A DNA stretch of 64,000 bases from Spartobacteria bacterium (GTDB lineage Bacteria > Verrucomicrobiota > Verrucomicrobiia > Chthoniobacterales > UBA10450). Location of the stretch: contig PNAS01000032.1 in NCBI GenBank assembly GCA_003169695.1, positions 1-64,000 of the forward strand, written 5' to 3'. This document shows, one piece after another, positions 7,474 through 16,075 of the stretch. The stretch's first letter is position 1. Each line of letters starts with the position of its first letter. A model generated the notes under the pieces. The model searched no databases. It was not told the DNA's origin and worked only from the letters and a program-made list of their open reading frames with translations. Position numbers and translations under genes: made by a program.

Positions 7474-9273
7474 ATGAAATGGATCGCTCGCTTCATTGCT
7501 CTGTCGATAGTCATGGCGGCGCTTGGCCCGATCTTGCGCGCCCAACTGACGCCAGAGCCTAGAACCGACGTTTCGAACAAGGCGCTCATCACGAAAGCGA
7601 CGCCAGCGGTCAGTCCGCCCTCGAACAAGACTGGCACTGCAGACATCGCCGCGCTTCACAAGATGGCCGACGATTATTACGCGTGGCGTAATGAAAATTA
7701 TCCTGTCGGCAGCAGCGATTCCGGACTCCACACCTGGGATGATCGCCTGACCGACTACTCTGCCGAAAAGATTTTGGAGCGCGCACAGCACGTCCGTAAA
7801 TTACTTGATCGGGTTCGCGCCCTGGCTGCCGCCAACTGGCCGAAGGATGATCGGATCGACGGGATGCTCTTCCGCTCGCAGCTGGAAGGCGTTGACTTCA
7901 ACAGTCGCGTGCTGGGATCAGAAAATACAGACCCGCAAGTTTACGTCGGCGAATGCACGAACGGGATTTTTTCACTGCTAAAAAAGGAATACGACGCACC
8001 GCGCAAACGCGCGCTCGCCGCGACGGCACGTCTCAAACAGATGCCGGCTATGCTCGCCCAAGGCGAGCGCAATTTGCAGAAACCGGTCAGACTTTTCGCG
8101 GAGTTCGCGATTGCTTCCGCGCGCGCAGTCGATCCACTCTTCAACGACAGCCTCATGACGCTGGCGCGCGATCTCCCGCCTAACGAGCGCGACGATCTGG
8201 TGAAAGCGCGCGAGGCCGCGCTGACGGCGATTCATAGTTTCGCTGATCGACTGGAAAAACGTTTGCCCTCAATGGTGGCCTTCGCGCCGATGGGGACGGT
8301 GAATTACAATTACTACCTCAAGCACGTGCTCCTGCTCCCGCTGGATGCGCAACAGGTGGAGATGTTGGGCCGCGCGGAGCTGGCGCGTTATCGCGCGCTC
8401 GAATCCCTTCTGCCCGATCCGTCGCTCGCCGATCCGAACCCAGTACGCAGCAAGAACATTCCGCCGGATCAGGCGTCGTTCCTCAAAGCGTATGAAAGCC
8501 GCGAGCAGGAGATGATTGATTTCCTGAAAGAACATCATCTCGTGACAGTCCCCGATTATCTCGGGCACTTCGAAATTCGCCAGCTGCCCGAAGCGTTCAA
8601 GCCAACCAGTCCTGGCGGCTTCATGAATCCGCCGGGCGTCTACGACAAAGACCCAACCGGTTTTTATTTCATCCCGACCTACAACCCTCAGTCGAAGAAT
8701 TTCTACATCCGCGCGGCGATTGAAGACCCACGACCGATCCTCGGGCATGAAGGCATTCCCGGACATTTCATGCAACTCTCGATCGCGAACCATCTCACCG
8801 ACGAAATCCGCCGCCAGCATAGCGATGGCGTGTTCGTCGAAGGCTGGGCGCTCTACGGCGAGGAGATGCTCATGCGCACCGGCCTTTATCCGGAAAACTC
8901 CGCTTCACAAGGCCAGATTCTGCGGCTCTCTCGCTACCGCTCCGCGCGCATTGGAGTCGACGTGAATTTGCACACCGGCCAGTGGACGTTCGACCAGGCC
9001 GTCCAGTATTTCATGGAAGCGGGGGGGCTCGATCGCGAAGCAGCGGAGGGAGAAGCCGCGGGCGCGGCTTCCAGTCCCACCCAAAAGATCAGCTACATCG
9101 TCGGGAAATGGCAGATCATGAATCTGCTTGGCCGTTATCGCGATAAAGCCGGCGCCAATTTCCGTCTCGGCCAATTCCACGACGACCTGATCAAGAACGG
9201 CAGCCTCCCGCTCTCAATCGTCGAATGGATCCTCCTCGACGACCCGTCGTCCGCCGAGCAAGTGATGCGCTAG
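7474..9273 (+). CDS. DUF885 family secreted metallopeptidase-like protein
   Basis: A protein of about 600 residues. The frame is open upstream through the repeat, but ATG 7474 begins a signal peptide (MKWIARFIALSIVMAALGPI, cleavage near LRAQ), so it is the natural start. The body is a DUF885 domain, with the family's zinc-site pattern HEGIPGHFMQ in the last third and a conserved Glu-rich helix after it (GVFVEGWALYGEEM). DUF885 proteins are helical and resemble M32-type carboxypeptidases; many are predicted periplasmic peptidases. It stands between repeat copies A and B, so it is likely its own transcript. Confidence 0.85.
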   Translation: MKWIARFIALSIVMAALGPILRAQLTPEPRTDVSNKALITKATPAVSPPSNKTGTADIAALHKMADDYYAWRNENYPVGSSDSGLHTWDDRLTDYSAEKILERAQHVRKLLDRVRALAAANWPKDDRIDGMLFRSQLEGVDFNSRVLGSENTDPQVYVGECTNGIFSLLKKEYDAPRKRALAATARLKQMPAMLAQGERNLQKPVRLFAEFAIASARAVDPLFNDSLMTLARDLPPNERDDLVKAREAALTAIHSFADRLEKRLPSMVAFAPMGTVNYNYYLKHVLLLPLDAQQVEMLGRAELARYRALESLLPDPSLADPNPVRSKNIPPDQASFLKAYESREQEMIDFLKEHHLVTVPDYLGHFEIRQLPEAFKPTSPGGFMNPPGVYDKDPTGFYFIPTYNPQSKNFYIRAAIEDPRPILGHEGIPGHFMQLSIANHLTDEIRRQHSDGVFVEGWALYGEEMLMRTGLYPENSASQGQILRLSRYRSARIGVDVNLHTGQWTFDQAVQYFMEAGGLDREAAEGEAAGAASSPTQKISYIVGKWQIMNLLGRYRDKAGANFRLGQFHDDLIKNGSLPLSIVEWILLDDPSSAEQVMR

Positions 9274-9277
9274 GAAA

Positions 9278-9365
9278 GGTGGACCGTGCGCTCCGTCGCA
9301 CGGTGGCAAACGTGCCGGCGAAGCCGGGAAATAGAAACATCGCGCGGCGGAGCGCGCGATCCACC
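9278..9365. repeat. Dispersed ~90-bp repeat with inverted ends, copy B
   Basis: Left end GGTGGACCGTGCGCTCCGTC, right end GGCGGAGCGCGCGATCCACC. Starts 4 bases after the DUF885 stop. Middle contains GGCAAACGTGCCGGCGAAGC. Clear member of the family at 7315, 21466 and 26954. Confidence 0.75.
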
Positions 9366-9415
9366 CAGACCTCTGATTTCATCTCTGGACCCCGGTTTTC
9401 GCGTTACACTCGCGA

Positions 9416-10618
9416 ATGTCTGGTGACGCCAACTCGGTCCTTATCATCGGCGGCGGCCCAGCCGGACTGCGTGCCGCGGAAGTGGCGAACGCCGCGGGGG
9501 CGCGCGTCGTCGTGTGCGATGCGCAACGTTCCGTCGGCCGGAAATTTCTCGTCGCCGGCCGAGGAGGACTCAATCTCACGCACGGCGAGCCGGTGGAAGA
9601 CTTCCCGCATCGCTATGTCGACGAACCGGATCGCTGGCGCGATTTGCTCCGCGAATTCGGCCCGGACGATTTGCGCGCTTGGGCGGCGAAACTAGGTGTC
9701 GAAACTTACGTTGGGACGAGCAAACGCGTTTTTCCGCTTGGACAAAAAGCCGCAGGACTCTTGCGCGCATGGCTCAGACGTCTGCGCGCGAGCGGCGTAG
9801 AATTTCGCATTGGTTCGCGCTTGGTCGATCTCGGACGCGAACGTGATGGCTGGCGCGCCGAGTTCCAAACTGTTGACAGGACGTTCTCGCTCACTGCTGA
9901 TGCGATCGTTCTCGCGCTCGGCGGCGCCTCGTGGCCGGAAACCGGATCAGACGGGATATGGCCCGCGATTCTGGCCGCTCACGGAGTGGATGTCGCTCCG
10001 TGGGTTCCGGCGAACTGCGGATGGGGAGTCGACTGGCCTTCCGAGTTGCTCGCCCGTGTGGAAGGATTGCCTCTAAAAAATCTCACCGTGCGCGCGGACC
10101 AAGAATCAGTCTCGGGCGAATTGCTCATCACGCGCCATGGGCTCGAAGGAGGCGCCATTTATCGTCTTGGCCGGACGCTTCGCTCGATGAAGCAGCCGCG
10201 TTTGGAGATCGATCTCAAACCGCAGCTTTCGGTCGAAACGATGCGCGAGCGCGCTATCAGTCCGCCTGAGGCACGCGATTGGTTCCACGCCTGGAAGCTG
10301 AGTCCGGCGGCTGTCGTGTTGCTCGAAACGTTCTATGCAGAAGACTGCAACGATCGCGAACGACTGATGGCCCGCGCGAAGAATTTCACGCTGCCGCTGC
10401 GCGGCCCGCGCCCGATCGCGGAAGCGATTTCTTCCGCCGGCGGCGTGCGCTGGTGCGAGCTCGATCAGTCTCTTATGTTGCGCAAGCTTCCCGGCGTTTT
10501 CGTTGCCGGCGAGATGATCGATTGGGAAGCGCCCACCGGAGGCTATCTTCTGCAAGGCTGTTTCGCGACCGGCACCCGTGCCGGCCGCGTCGCCGCAGGG
10601 AGGGGCGCCGAATGTTAG
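9416..10618 (+). CDS. HI0933-like FAD-dependent oxidoreductase (PP_4765 subfamily)
   Basis: A flavoprotein of 400 residues. The N-terminal Rossmann motif VLIIGGGPAGLRAAE binds FAD; GRKFLVAGRGGLNLTHGE is the diagnostic HI0933-family segment; the C-terminal GGYLLQGCFATGTRAGRVAA closes the FAD site. The segment VFAGEMIDWEAPTGGYLLQG-like pattern is typical of the short PP_4765 branch. Substrate unknown; no membrane segment or signal peptide. ATG 9416 lies 51 bases after repeat copy B, with no strong ribosome-binding site. It sits between the ARC and Dop genes on the same strand, but no functional link to pupylation is known. Confidence 0.88.
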   Translation: MSGDANSVLIIGGGPAGLRAAEVANAAGARVVVCDAQRSVGRKFLVAGRGGLNLTHGEPVEDFPHRYVDEPDRWRDLLREFGPDDLRAWAAKLGVETYVGTSKRVFPLGQKAAGLLRAWLRRLRASGVEFRIGSRLVDLGRERDGWRAEFQTVDRTFSLTADAIVLALGGASWPETGSDGIWPAILAAHGVDVAPWVPANCGWGVDWPSELLARVEGLPLKNLTVRADQESVSGELLITRHGLEGGAIYRLGRTLRSMKQPRLEIDLKPQLSVETMRERAISPPEARDWFHAWKLSPAAVVLLETFYAEDCNDRERLMARAKNFTLPLRGPRPIAEAISSAGGVRWCELDQSLMLRKLPGVFVAGEMIDWEAPTGGYLLQGCFATGTRAGRVAAGRGAEC

Positions 10619-10684
10619 CGCTCAATTGCAAAGGGGATGGCGGTCCTGTGAGCAACGCCGGCATCTCGCCAGTTTAGCGCCACT

Positions 10685-11221
10685 TTATCTCGCGCGGTTC
10701 GTTCGAAGCACGAAACTTGCGGCCGCAGTGCGATTCTCAACGCCAAGCTTCGGGAAGATCCGCTCGAGATATTTGCCGATCGTTCCTGTTTTCAAACTCG
10801 AAATTTCGCCGATCTCTGCGTTGGTCTTACCGCGCGCGACCCATGAGAGCACTTCTGTTTGCCGCTCCGTCAAGGCGCAGCGCCCGCCATTGCTCGCGGG
10901 GATTCCCCGATTCTGTTGCAACAACAGACAGACCGAATTAGCTTCACGACAAAGCAGTTGAACGCAGAGTCGTCTTCCTGGCTGGTCCACGATGAATCTC
11001 GACGGCTGCCCCCCGGAGGTCCCGTCAGAAAGCCAACGGGTTATTGCCTCCGGGAGGCGATCCGAGGGGGAGGCCGCCGCGAAAAGAGCCCTCATCCAAA
11101 GATCCGCTCGCGCCGTCGCAAACTGACTCCGCCCGTCCGGCGACACGACAAGCAGCGCTTGCAGGGCCTCAGCCGGATCTGGGGCGCGGTCGGTTTGGTC
11201 GGAGGATGGATCTAAGGACAT
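10685..11221 (-). CDS. LuxR-type DNA-binding regulator
   Basis: A protein of 178 residues with a C-terminal helix-turn-helix of the LuxR/GerE type: LTERQTEVLSWVARGKTNAE followed by IGEISSLKTGTIGKYLERIF and KLGVENRTAAASF. The N-terminal 110 residues (VVSPDGRSQFATARADLWMRAL) resemble a degenerate PAS-like sensing region, without a receiver domain or phosphorylated Asp. It is read against the flanking flavoprotein and Dop genes and could regulate either, but no operator is identified. ATG 11221 has no clear alternative. Confidence 0.85.
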   Translation of the reverse strand: MSLDPSSDQTDRAPDPAEALQALLVVSPDGRSQFATARADLWMRALFAAASPSDRLPEAITRWLSDGTSGGQPSRFIVDQPGRRLCVQLLCREANSVCLLLQQNRGIPASNGGRCALTERQTEVLSWVARGKTNAEIGEISSLKTGTIGKYLERIFPKLGVENRTAAASFVLRTNRAR

Positions 11222-11601
11222 GGTCTAAAAAGTGACTACGGGATCCGCCCGTCAAAGTTGGCGAATTTCTTCAAGAACTCTTGATTCTCCGTCTGAGCGG
11301 ACGCTTCAGATGTGGGCTGCTGGAATAACGCCCGCCGCTCCCTGGCGGAAACACCCCCGGGTTCGTCGCATCTTGCGCCCCTTCACGCACCGACCCGGGA
11401 GCCCTACTGGCGACCCACTACCATCAGGGAATCATCCCCAGCACGCGCTTAATCAAGGCGCCATTGCCTGGCGGTTGATAGTGGCGAAAGCCAGGCTGCG
11501 GGCGGGGCTGCATCTGATTTGCTCCTCGCAAATCGCGCCCGCGCGCGCCGATCAACCATCCCGTTTCGACTAGCGGGCGCGGTGCAGTATGTTGAGCGGC
11601 G
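11222..11601. other. Gap upstream of dop with possible small minus-strand frames
   Basis: No gene is certain. On the minus strand one frame ends MQPRPQPGFRHYQPPGNGAL-IKRVLGMIP (stop at 11424), and another, further along, ends ENQEFLKKFANFDGRIP (stop near 11246). Both look protein-like (Pro/Gln-rich, then charged) but lack starts and are in different frames; they may be remnants of one broken gene or a small unrecognised one. The last 20 bases hold the dop start region, with no strong ribosome-binding site. Confidence 0.3.
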
Positions 11602-13143
11602 ATGAAGAGAGTCTTGGGGATCGAGACGGAATACGGGATCACGATTCAGGGCACCGAATCAGTGGACGTAGTTGCCGAATCGATCGAGCTGGTGCGCTCC
11701 TACACGGAGCATGGCGCCCACATGAAATGGGATTACGGCCTCGAAGATCCGCATCGCGATGCGCGTGGGTTCAGGGCGGCGGAGCTGCTCCAGGACGCGG
11801 ATGAATCGGCCTACTACGAGATTGATAAGAATCGGCCGCTGAGCTTCGAGGAGATTAAAAGCGATCTCGTCCTGTCGAATGGCGCGCGCTTTTACAACGA
11901 TCACGCGCATCCAGAATACTCGACTCCGGAATGCACGACGCTGCGGCAGTTGGTCGCGCACGAAAAAGCCGGCGAACGGATTCTGGCGGAGTGTGCACGT
12001 CGGAGGAATTTGAAACTCCCGGCGAACCAGGAGGTACGGTTGTACAAGAACAACACCGATTTCGTCGGCCACAGTTACGGATGCCACGATAATTACCTGA
12101 TGCGGCGCGATGTACCGTGGGATCAGCTGGTCGCCGGCGTGCTGCCATTTTTGATTACGCGGCAAATCTTCGCCGGCGTCGGCAAAATGGGAATCGAAGC
12201 GGAGAGCGTCGCGGGTCAACCGGGAGTGTTTCAGATTTCGCAGCGGGCCGACTTCTTCAGCGCGCTCGTAAGCATCGATACGATGAACAAGCGACCGCTC
12301 GTAAATACGCGCGACGAGCCGCACGCGGACGCCAACCTTTACCGGCGTTTTCACGTGATCATCGGTGACTCGAACATGAGCGAGTGGGCGACGGCGTTGA
12401 AGGCCGGGACGACTGCGCTCGTGCTCGATCTCATTGAACGGGGGGAAGCGCCGCAGATCGAAATCGCGCAACCGATCGATGCGACAAAATCCATCAGCCG
12501 CGACCAGAATCATGATTGGATCATCGAATTGACCGATGGGCGCAAGATTTCCGCGATCGATGTGCAGCGGCTCTATTTGAAAGCGGCGCAGAAGGTCGTG
12601 ACGGACGATGCGGAAACGATCTGGCTCTTGCTGGAATGGGAAACGGTGCTGAATGATCTCGAGCGCGATGTGGCGCTGACCCGCGACCGCGTGGATTGGG
12701 TGGCGAAGAAGTTTTTGCTCGGCGCGTTTCGCGAAGAAGAGAAGCTTTCGTGGACCGATCCGTGGCTCCAAGCGATCGACCTCGAATATCACAACATCCT
12801 CCCGGACCAAGGCCTGTTTTACGAGTTGCCGCGGCAGGGTTCGATGAGGAGCATCGTGAGCGAGGAAGAAATTAAGAGCGCGATCTTCACGCCGCCGGAC
12901 ACGACACGCGCATATTTTCGCGGCCGGTCGGTCGCGAGATTTGACGACAGGATCACCTCAATTCAGTGGGATGAAATTGTGTTCAACAAGGGTGGCCGAC
13001 CGCTTCGCATCACGCTTCCCGAGCCATCAACCGACATGCGACTTGAAGGACTGAACGCGGTGGTGCGTGACTCGCAAGACTACACTGAGTTCCTTCGGGG
13101 AATTTCCTCGCGCGCAGGTGCCGCTGTGCCGGACGAAAAGTAA
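11602..13143 (+). CDS. dop: Dop: Pup deamidase/depupylase family carboxylate-amine ligase fold enzyme
   Basis: A protein of 513 residues closely matching Dop rather than PafA. In Mycobacterium, Dop deamidates the C-terminal Gln of Pup and removes Pup from substrates, using ATP. Metal/ATP-binding glutamates are in LGIETEYGI (E8, E10). The catalytic Asp is in NDHAHPEYS (D100), the Dop signature; PafA has DVGSHPE there. The Dop-specific loop is present (WDYGLEDPHRDARGF and the acidic stretch after it, about 43-88). Further matches are YKNNTD, NTRDEPHAD, HVIIGDSNMSE, and the C-terminal TRAYFRGRS. ATG 11602 is the only reasonable start. No pafA, pup/UBact or prcBA is seen here; ARC lies upstream on the same strand. 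Confidence 0.95.
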   Translation: MKRVLGIETEYGITIQGTESVDVVAESIELVRSYTEHGAHMKWDYGLEDPHRDARGFRAAELLQDADESAYYEIDKNRPLSFEEIKSDLVLSNGARFYNDHAHPEYSTPECTTLRQLVAHEKAGERILAECARRRNLKLPANQEVRLYKNNTDFVGHSYGCHDNYLMRRDVPWDQLVAGVLPFLITRQIFAGVGKMGIEAESVAGQPGVFQISQRADFFSALVSIDTMNKRPLVNTRDEPHADANLYRRFHVIIGDSNMSEWATALKAGTTALVLDLIERGEAPQIEIAQPIDATKSISRDQNHDWIIELTDGRKISAIDVQRLYLKAAQKVVTDDAETIWLLLEWETVLNDLERDVALTRDRVDWVAKKFLLGAFREEEKLSWTDPWLQAIDLEYHNILPDQGLFYELPRQGSMRSIVSEEEIKSAIFTPPDTTRAYFRGRSVARFDDRITSIQWDEIVFNKGGRPLRITLPEPSTDMRLEGLNAVVRDSQDYTEFLRGISSRAGAAVPDEK

Positions 13144-13235
13144 CAGCGGCGTTACTAACCTCCCCTTGCTCGGCGGCGCCGATCGTAGCAGGCATTCCAC
13201 AAATCGCCCAGGAGTTCGGCAGGGATAAGGGCAAT

Positions 13236-13374
13236 GTGCCCTTCCGTAACAACGGGGGCAGACTGGCGATGGACGGAAATCAACACCCCGGCACCGGTAC
13301 CGAGCGGCCTTTCGTTGCAGGTTTTCGAAACAACGCCGCCGGTCCTCAGCCGCCAGATTCGGGACCAAGGTAAG
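13236..13374 (+). CDS. Possible small disordered protein downstream of dop
   Basis: A speculative frame of about 45 codons: GTG 13236 preceded by AAGG, ending with the stop at 13372-13374, 3 bases before the convergent phosphorylase gene. The peptide is Gly/Asn/Pro-rich and has no hydrophobic core (FRNNGGRLAMDGNQHPGTG, ending QPPDSGPR). Its place just after dop is where pup-type genes often sit, and low-complexity character would fit. However, it ends in Arg, not the Gln/Glu needed by Pup or UBact, so it is not called a modifier. It could also be chance. Confidence 0.2.
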
Positions 13375-13377
13375 CGC

Positions 13378-15933
13378 CTACGACCAGGTGATCAGGCGCA
13401 ACTCGTGCGTTTGCATGAGATTCGGATGGATCGGGACAACGCGAACGCTAAAGCCGTAGGTTCCGCTGTCGGAAGCCGGGACCGAGCCTCGGTAAGTGTA
13501 ATTCCCCTCGCCTTCCGCCGGCGAGCTCCCGTCGAGAACCGTCACGGCAGGATTTCTGATTCCGCCGTTGTCGGCCTCCCCGTGATAAGCCTCGACGCGA
13601 ACGTGGTCCGGCGCGACGGCGCCGAGATGAACTTTCGCAGAAACCTGCAATGTTTCGCCGACTTGGATATTTTGGCGATCAGTGTTGCCGACCTGAACAT
13701 CCAGGATGGTCACTTGTGGCCAATCTTTGCGCATCTGCGCTTTCCACTTGCTGAGCTCTGTCGCCGCGGCGCAGTCGTCGCGCGCGAACTCCTGGTGGGC
13801 TTTGGCCGCCGGGGTGTAGAGACGCTCGGTATATTCCTTGACCATCCGATGCGTGTTAAAAACCGGAGTGACGCTGCGGATCGATTCACGCATCAACTGG
13901 AGCCAGGCGAGCGGTAATTTCCCATCCGGCTTTGCGTAATAAAGGGGAATGATCTGGTTCTCGAGGAGGTGGTAAAGGCTGCCCGCGTCCACCTCGCTTT
14001 GGAAGTCGACAGTCCCACCCTTGATTTCAGCGCCGATCGCCCAGCCGTTATTACCGTTGTAGCTCTCGCACCACCAGCCATCCAGAACGCTCAAATTCAA
14101 TCCGCCGTTTGGCGGTAGTTTCATTCCGCTCGTGCCGCTTGCCTCCAGCGGGCGGAGCGGATTGTTCAACCAAAGATCGACGCCTTGAACGAGCCGGCGC
14201 GCAATGTAGGTGTCGTAATCTTCCACGAAGACCATGCGGTTTTCGAAACCCCGTTCGCGGCTGAATTTATAGACCTGCTGGATGAGCGCCTTGCCGCCTT
14301 CATCTTGCGGATGCGATTTACCGGCGACGATGAATTGCACCGGCCGAGTGTCGTCGTTGAGGAGGCGCTTCAGACGTTCCTGATCGCTGAATAACAATGC
14401 GCCGCGTTTGTAGGTGGCGAAACGTCGCGCGAATCCGATCGTCAGAATTTCCGGGTCGAGGATGCGGTTGACGCTGCGGATGGATTCCGGCGATTCGCCG
14501 GCCCGCTCGCGCGCCATTCGGACGCGCTCCCGCACAAACTCGACCAGACGCAGTTTCAATTTCTGGTGCGTTTCCCAAAGCTGCGCATCAGGAATATCGG
14601 TCACGCGCCGCCAGAAATCCGGGTCCGTCAGATGGCCCTCCCAATCTCCGAGATATTTTTGATAGAGGGCGGAGAACTCGGGCGCCATCCACGTCTTGGT
14701 GTGCACGCCATTCGTAATGCTGGTGATGGGAACTTCGTGCCCCGGCACCCCCGCCCAGACATCTTTCCAAAGTGATCGGCTAACGTCGCCGTGCAGTTTA
14801 CTGACACCGTTTGAGTGCCGGCTGAGCCGCAAAGCCAGCACCGTCATGCTGAACGCGTCCAACGGATTCACACTCGTTTGACCCAGGCGGAAAAACTCGT
14901 CGAACGGAATTTGCAGCTGTGCGGCAAATTCGCCGAAGTATCTTTTCATCATCTCCCGCGGAAAAGCGTCGTTGCCCGCGGGTACGGGCGTGTGCGTCGT
15001 GAAAACATTGGCCGAGGCGACCACTTGCAAGGCGGAATAAAAATCCAGTTTCTTCTCAGCCACGTTCAGCCGAATGCGCTCGAGCGAGAGGAAGGCCGAG
15101 TGACCTTCGTTCATGTGAAAAACCTCCGCTTCGATGCCGAGAGCGATGAGCGCTCTGACGCCGCCGATGCCAAGGACGATTTCCTGGCGGATGCGCATTT
15201 CGAGATCGCCACCGTAGAGTTCGGCGGTGATCCGGCGATCTTCCGCTTTGTTCTCCGCGATATCGGTATCGAGCAAGTAGAGGCTGACACGCCCCACGTG
15301 CAGTTCCCAAATTTTCGCCCACACTTCCCGGTCGAGGAGACGGACAGAGATGAGCAGATTGCTGTCGCCGCTCCGCACTTCCTTGATCGGGAGGTGATGG
15401 AAGTTCTGGTTGAGGCTGACGGCGTGCTGGATGCCTTCCTTGTCGATCTGCTGTTTGAAGTAGCCGTGCCGGTAGAGCAATCCGATCGCAACAAAGTTCA
15501 GGTCGAGATCGCTGGCTGACTTGCAATGATCCCCGGCAAGAATGCCGAGGCCGCCTGAGTAATTCGGGATCGATTCGTGGAAACCGAATTCGGCGGAAAA
15601 ATAGGCGACCGGTTTTTCAATCGCGCTGCCCTTGCCGGTTTTTCCGTAAGTGTCTTTCCGCGCGAGATAATGGCGGAAGGCGTCGTGCACTTCCGTGAGC
15701 TCACGCAGAAAATTTTTGTCCTGAGCGACCTCCACGAGCCTCGCCTGCCGTGAAAGTTGGAGCATTCTGACGGGATTGTGGTTCGTACGATTCCAGAGCT
15801 CGGGATCGAGATGGCGGAAAAGACCCCGCGCCGAGGGTTCCCAGGTCCACCACAAATTGAAAACAATCTCGCGCAACGGCTCGAGGGTAGCCGGCAGCGT
15901 GGGGATCACATTGTATGTGTGGTAGGTCGGCAT
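13378..15933 (-). CDS. glgP: Alpha-glucan (glycogen/maltodextrin) phosphorylase
   Basis: Releases glucose-1-phosphate from alpha-1,4-glucans using pyridoxal phosphate. Length (851 residues) and the N-terminal AYF-SAEFGFHESIPNYSGGLG region place it in the short alpha-glucan phosphorylase family (TIGR02094 type), which lacks the classic N-terminal regulatory part. The cofactor lysine lies in ASGTSGMKLPPNGG, near residue 602. Other family segments are YLARKD, VFTTHTPVPAGNDAF, and ITNGVHTKTWMAPEF. The C-terminal 120 residues (WPQVTILDVQVGN and on) form the extra beta domain seen in this branch. The gene converges with dop. Start ATG 15933. Confidence 0.93.
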   Translation of the reverse strand: MPTYHTYNVIPTLPATLEPLREIVFNLWWTWEPSARGLFRHLDPELWNRTNHNPVRMLQLSRQARLVEVAQDKNFLRELTEVHDAFRHYLARKDTYGKTGKGSAIEKPVAYFSAEFGFHESIPNYSGGLGILAGDHCKSASDLDLNFVAIGLLYRHGYFKQQIDKEGIQHAVSLNQNFHHLPIKEVRSGDSNLLISVRLLDREVWAKIWELHVGRVSLYLLDTDIAENKAEDRRITAELYGGDLEMRIRQEIVLGIGGVRALIALGIEAEVFHMNEGHSAFLSLERIRLNVAEKKLDFYSALQVVASANVFTTHTPVPAGNDAFPREMMKRYFGEFAAQLQIPFDEFFRLGQTSVNPLDAFSMTVLALRLSRHSNGVSKLHGDVSRSLWKDVWAGVPGHEVPITSITNGVHTKTWMAPEFSALYQKYLGDWEGHLTDPDFWRRVTDIPDAQLWETHQKLKLRLVEFVRERVRMARERAGESPESIRSVNRILDPEILTIGFARRFATYKRGALLFSDQERLKRLLNDDTRPVQFIVAGKSHPQDEGGKALIQQVYKFSRERGFENRMVFVEDYDTYIARRLVQGVDLWLNNPLRPLEASGTSGMKLPPNGGLNLSVLDGWWCESYNGNNGWAIGAEIKGGTVDFQSEVDAGSLYHLLENQIIPLYYAKPDGKLPLAWLQLMRESIRSVTPVFNTHRMVKEYTERLYTPAAKAHQEFARDDCAAATELSKWKAQMRKDWPQVTILDVQVGNTDRQNIQVGETLQVSAKVHLGAVAPDHVRVEAYHGEADNGGIRNPAVTVLDGSSPAEGEGNYTYRGSVPASDSGTYGFSVRVVPIHPNLMQTHELRLITWS

Positions 15934-16075
15934 GAAGGTGCGGCGCCTGAATAGGAACGAAGCGTGAATCTGGCAAGAAAGACTTTAGCATCAAGCGTTC
16001 CATCGGCGGCCAACTACTGTAGCGATGCTCTATGAGCGCCGGCGTTTTTTGATTCACTCGGTCGGGGGTCATGGA

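Noticed and set aside
13234-13917. Long + frame across the end of the glycogen phosphorylase gene
   Set aside because: It is antisense to a well-supported gene with full family motifs; the translated sequence is Arg-rich and unrelated to any protein.
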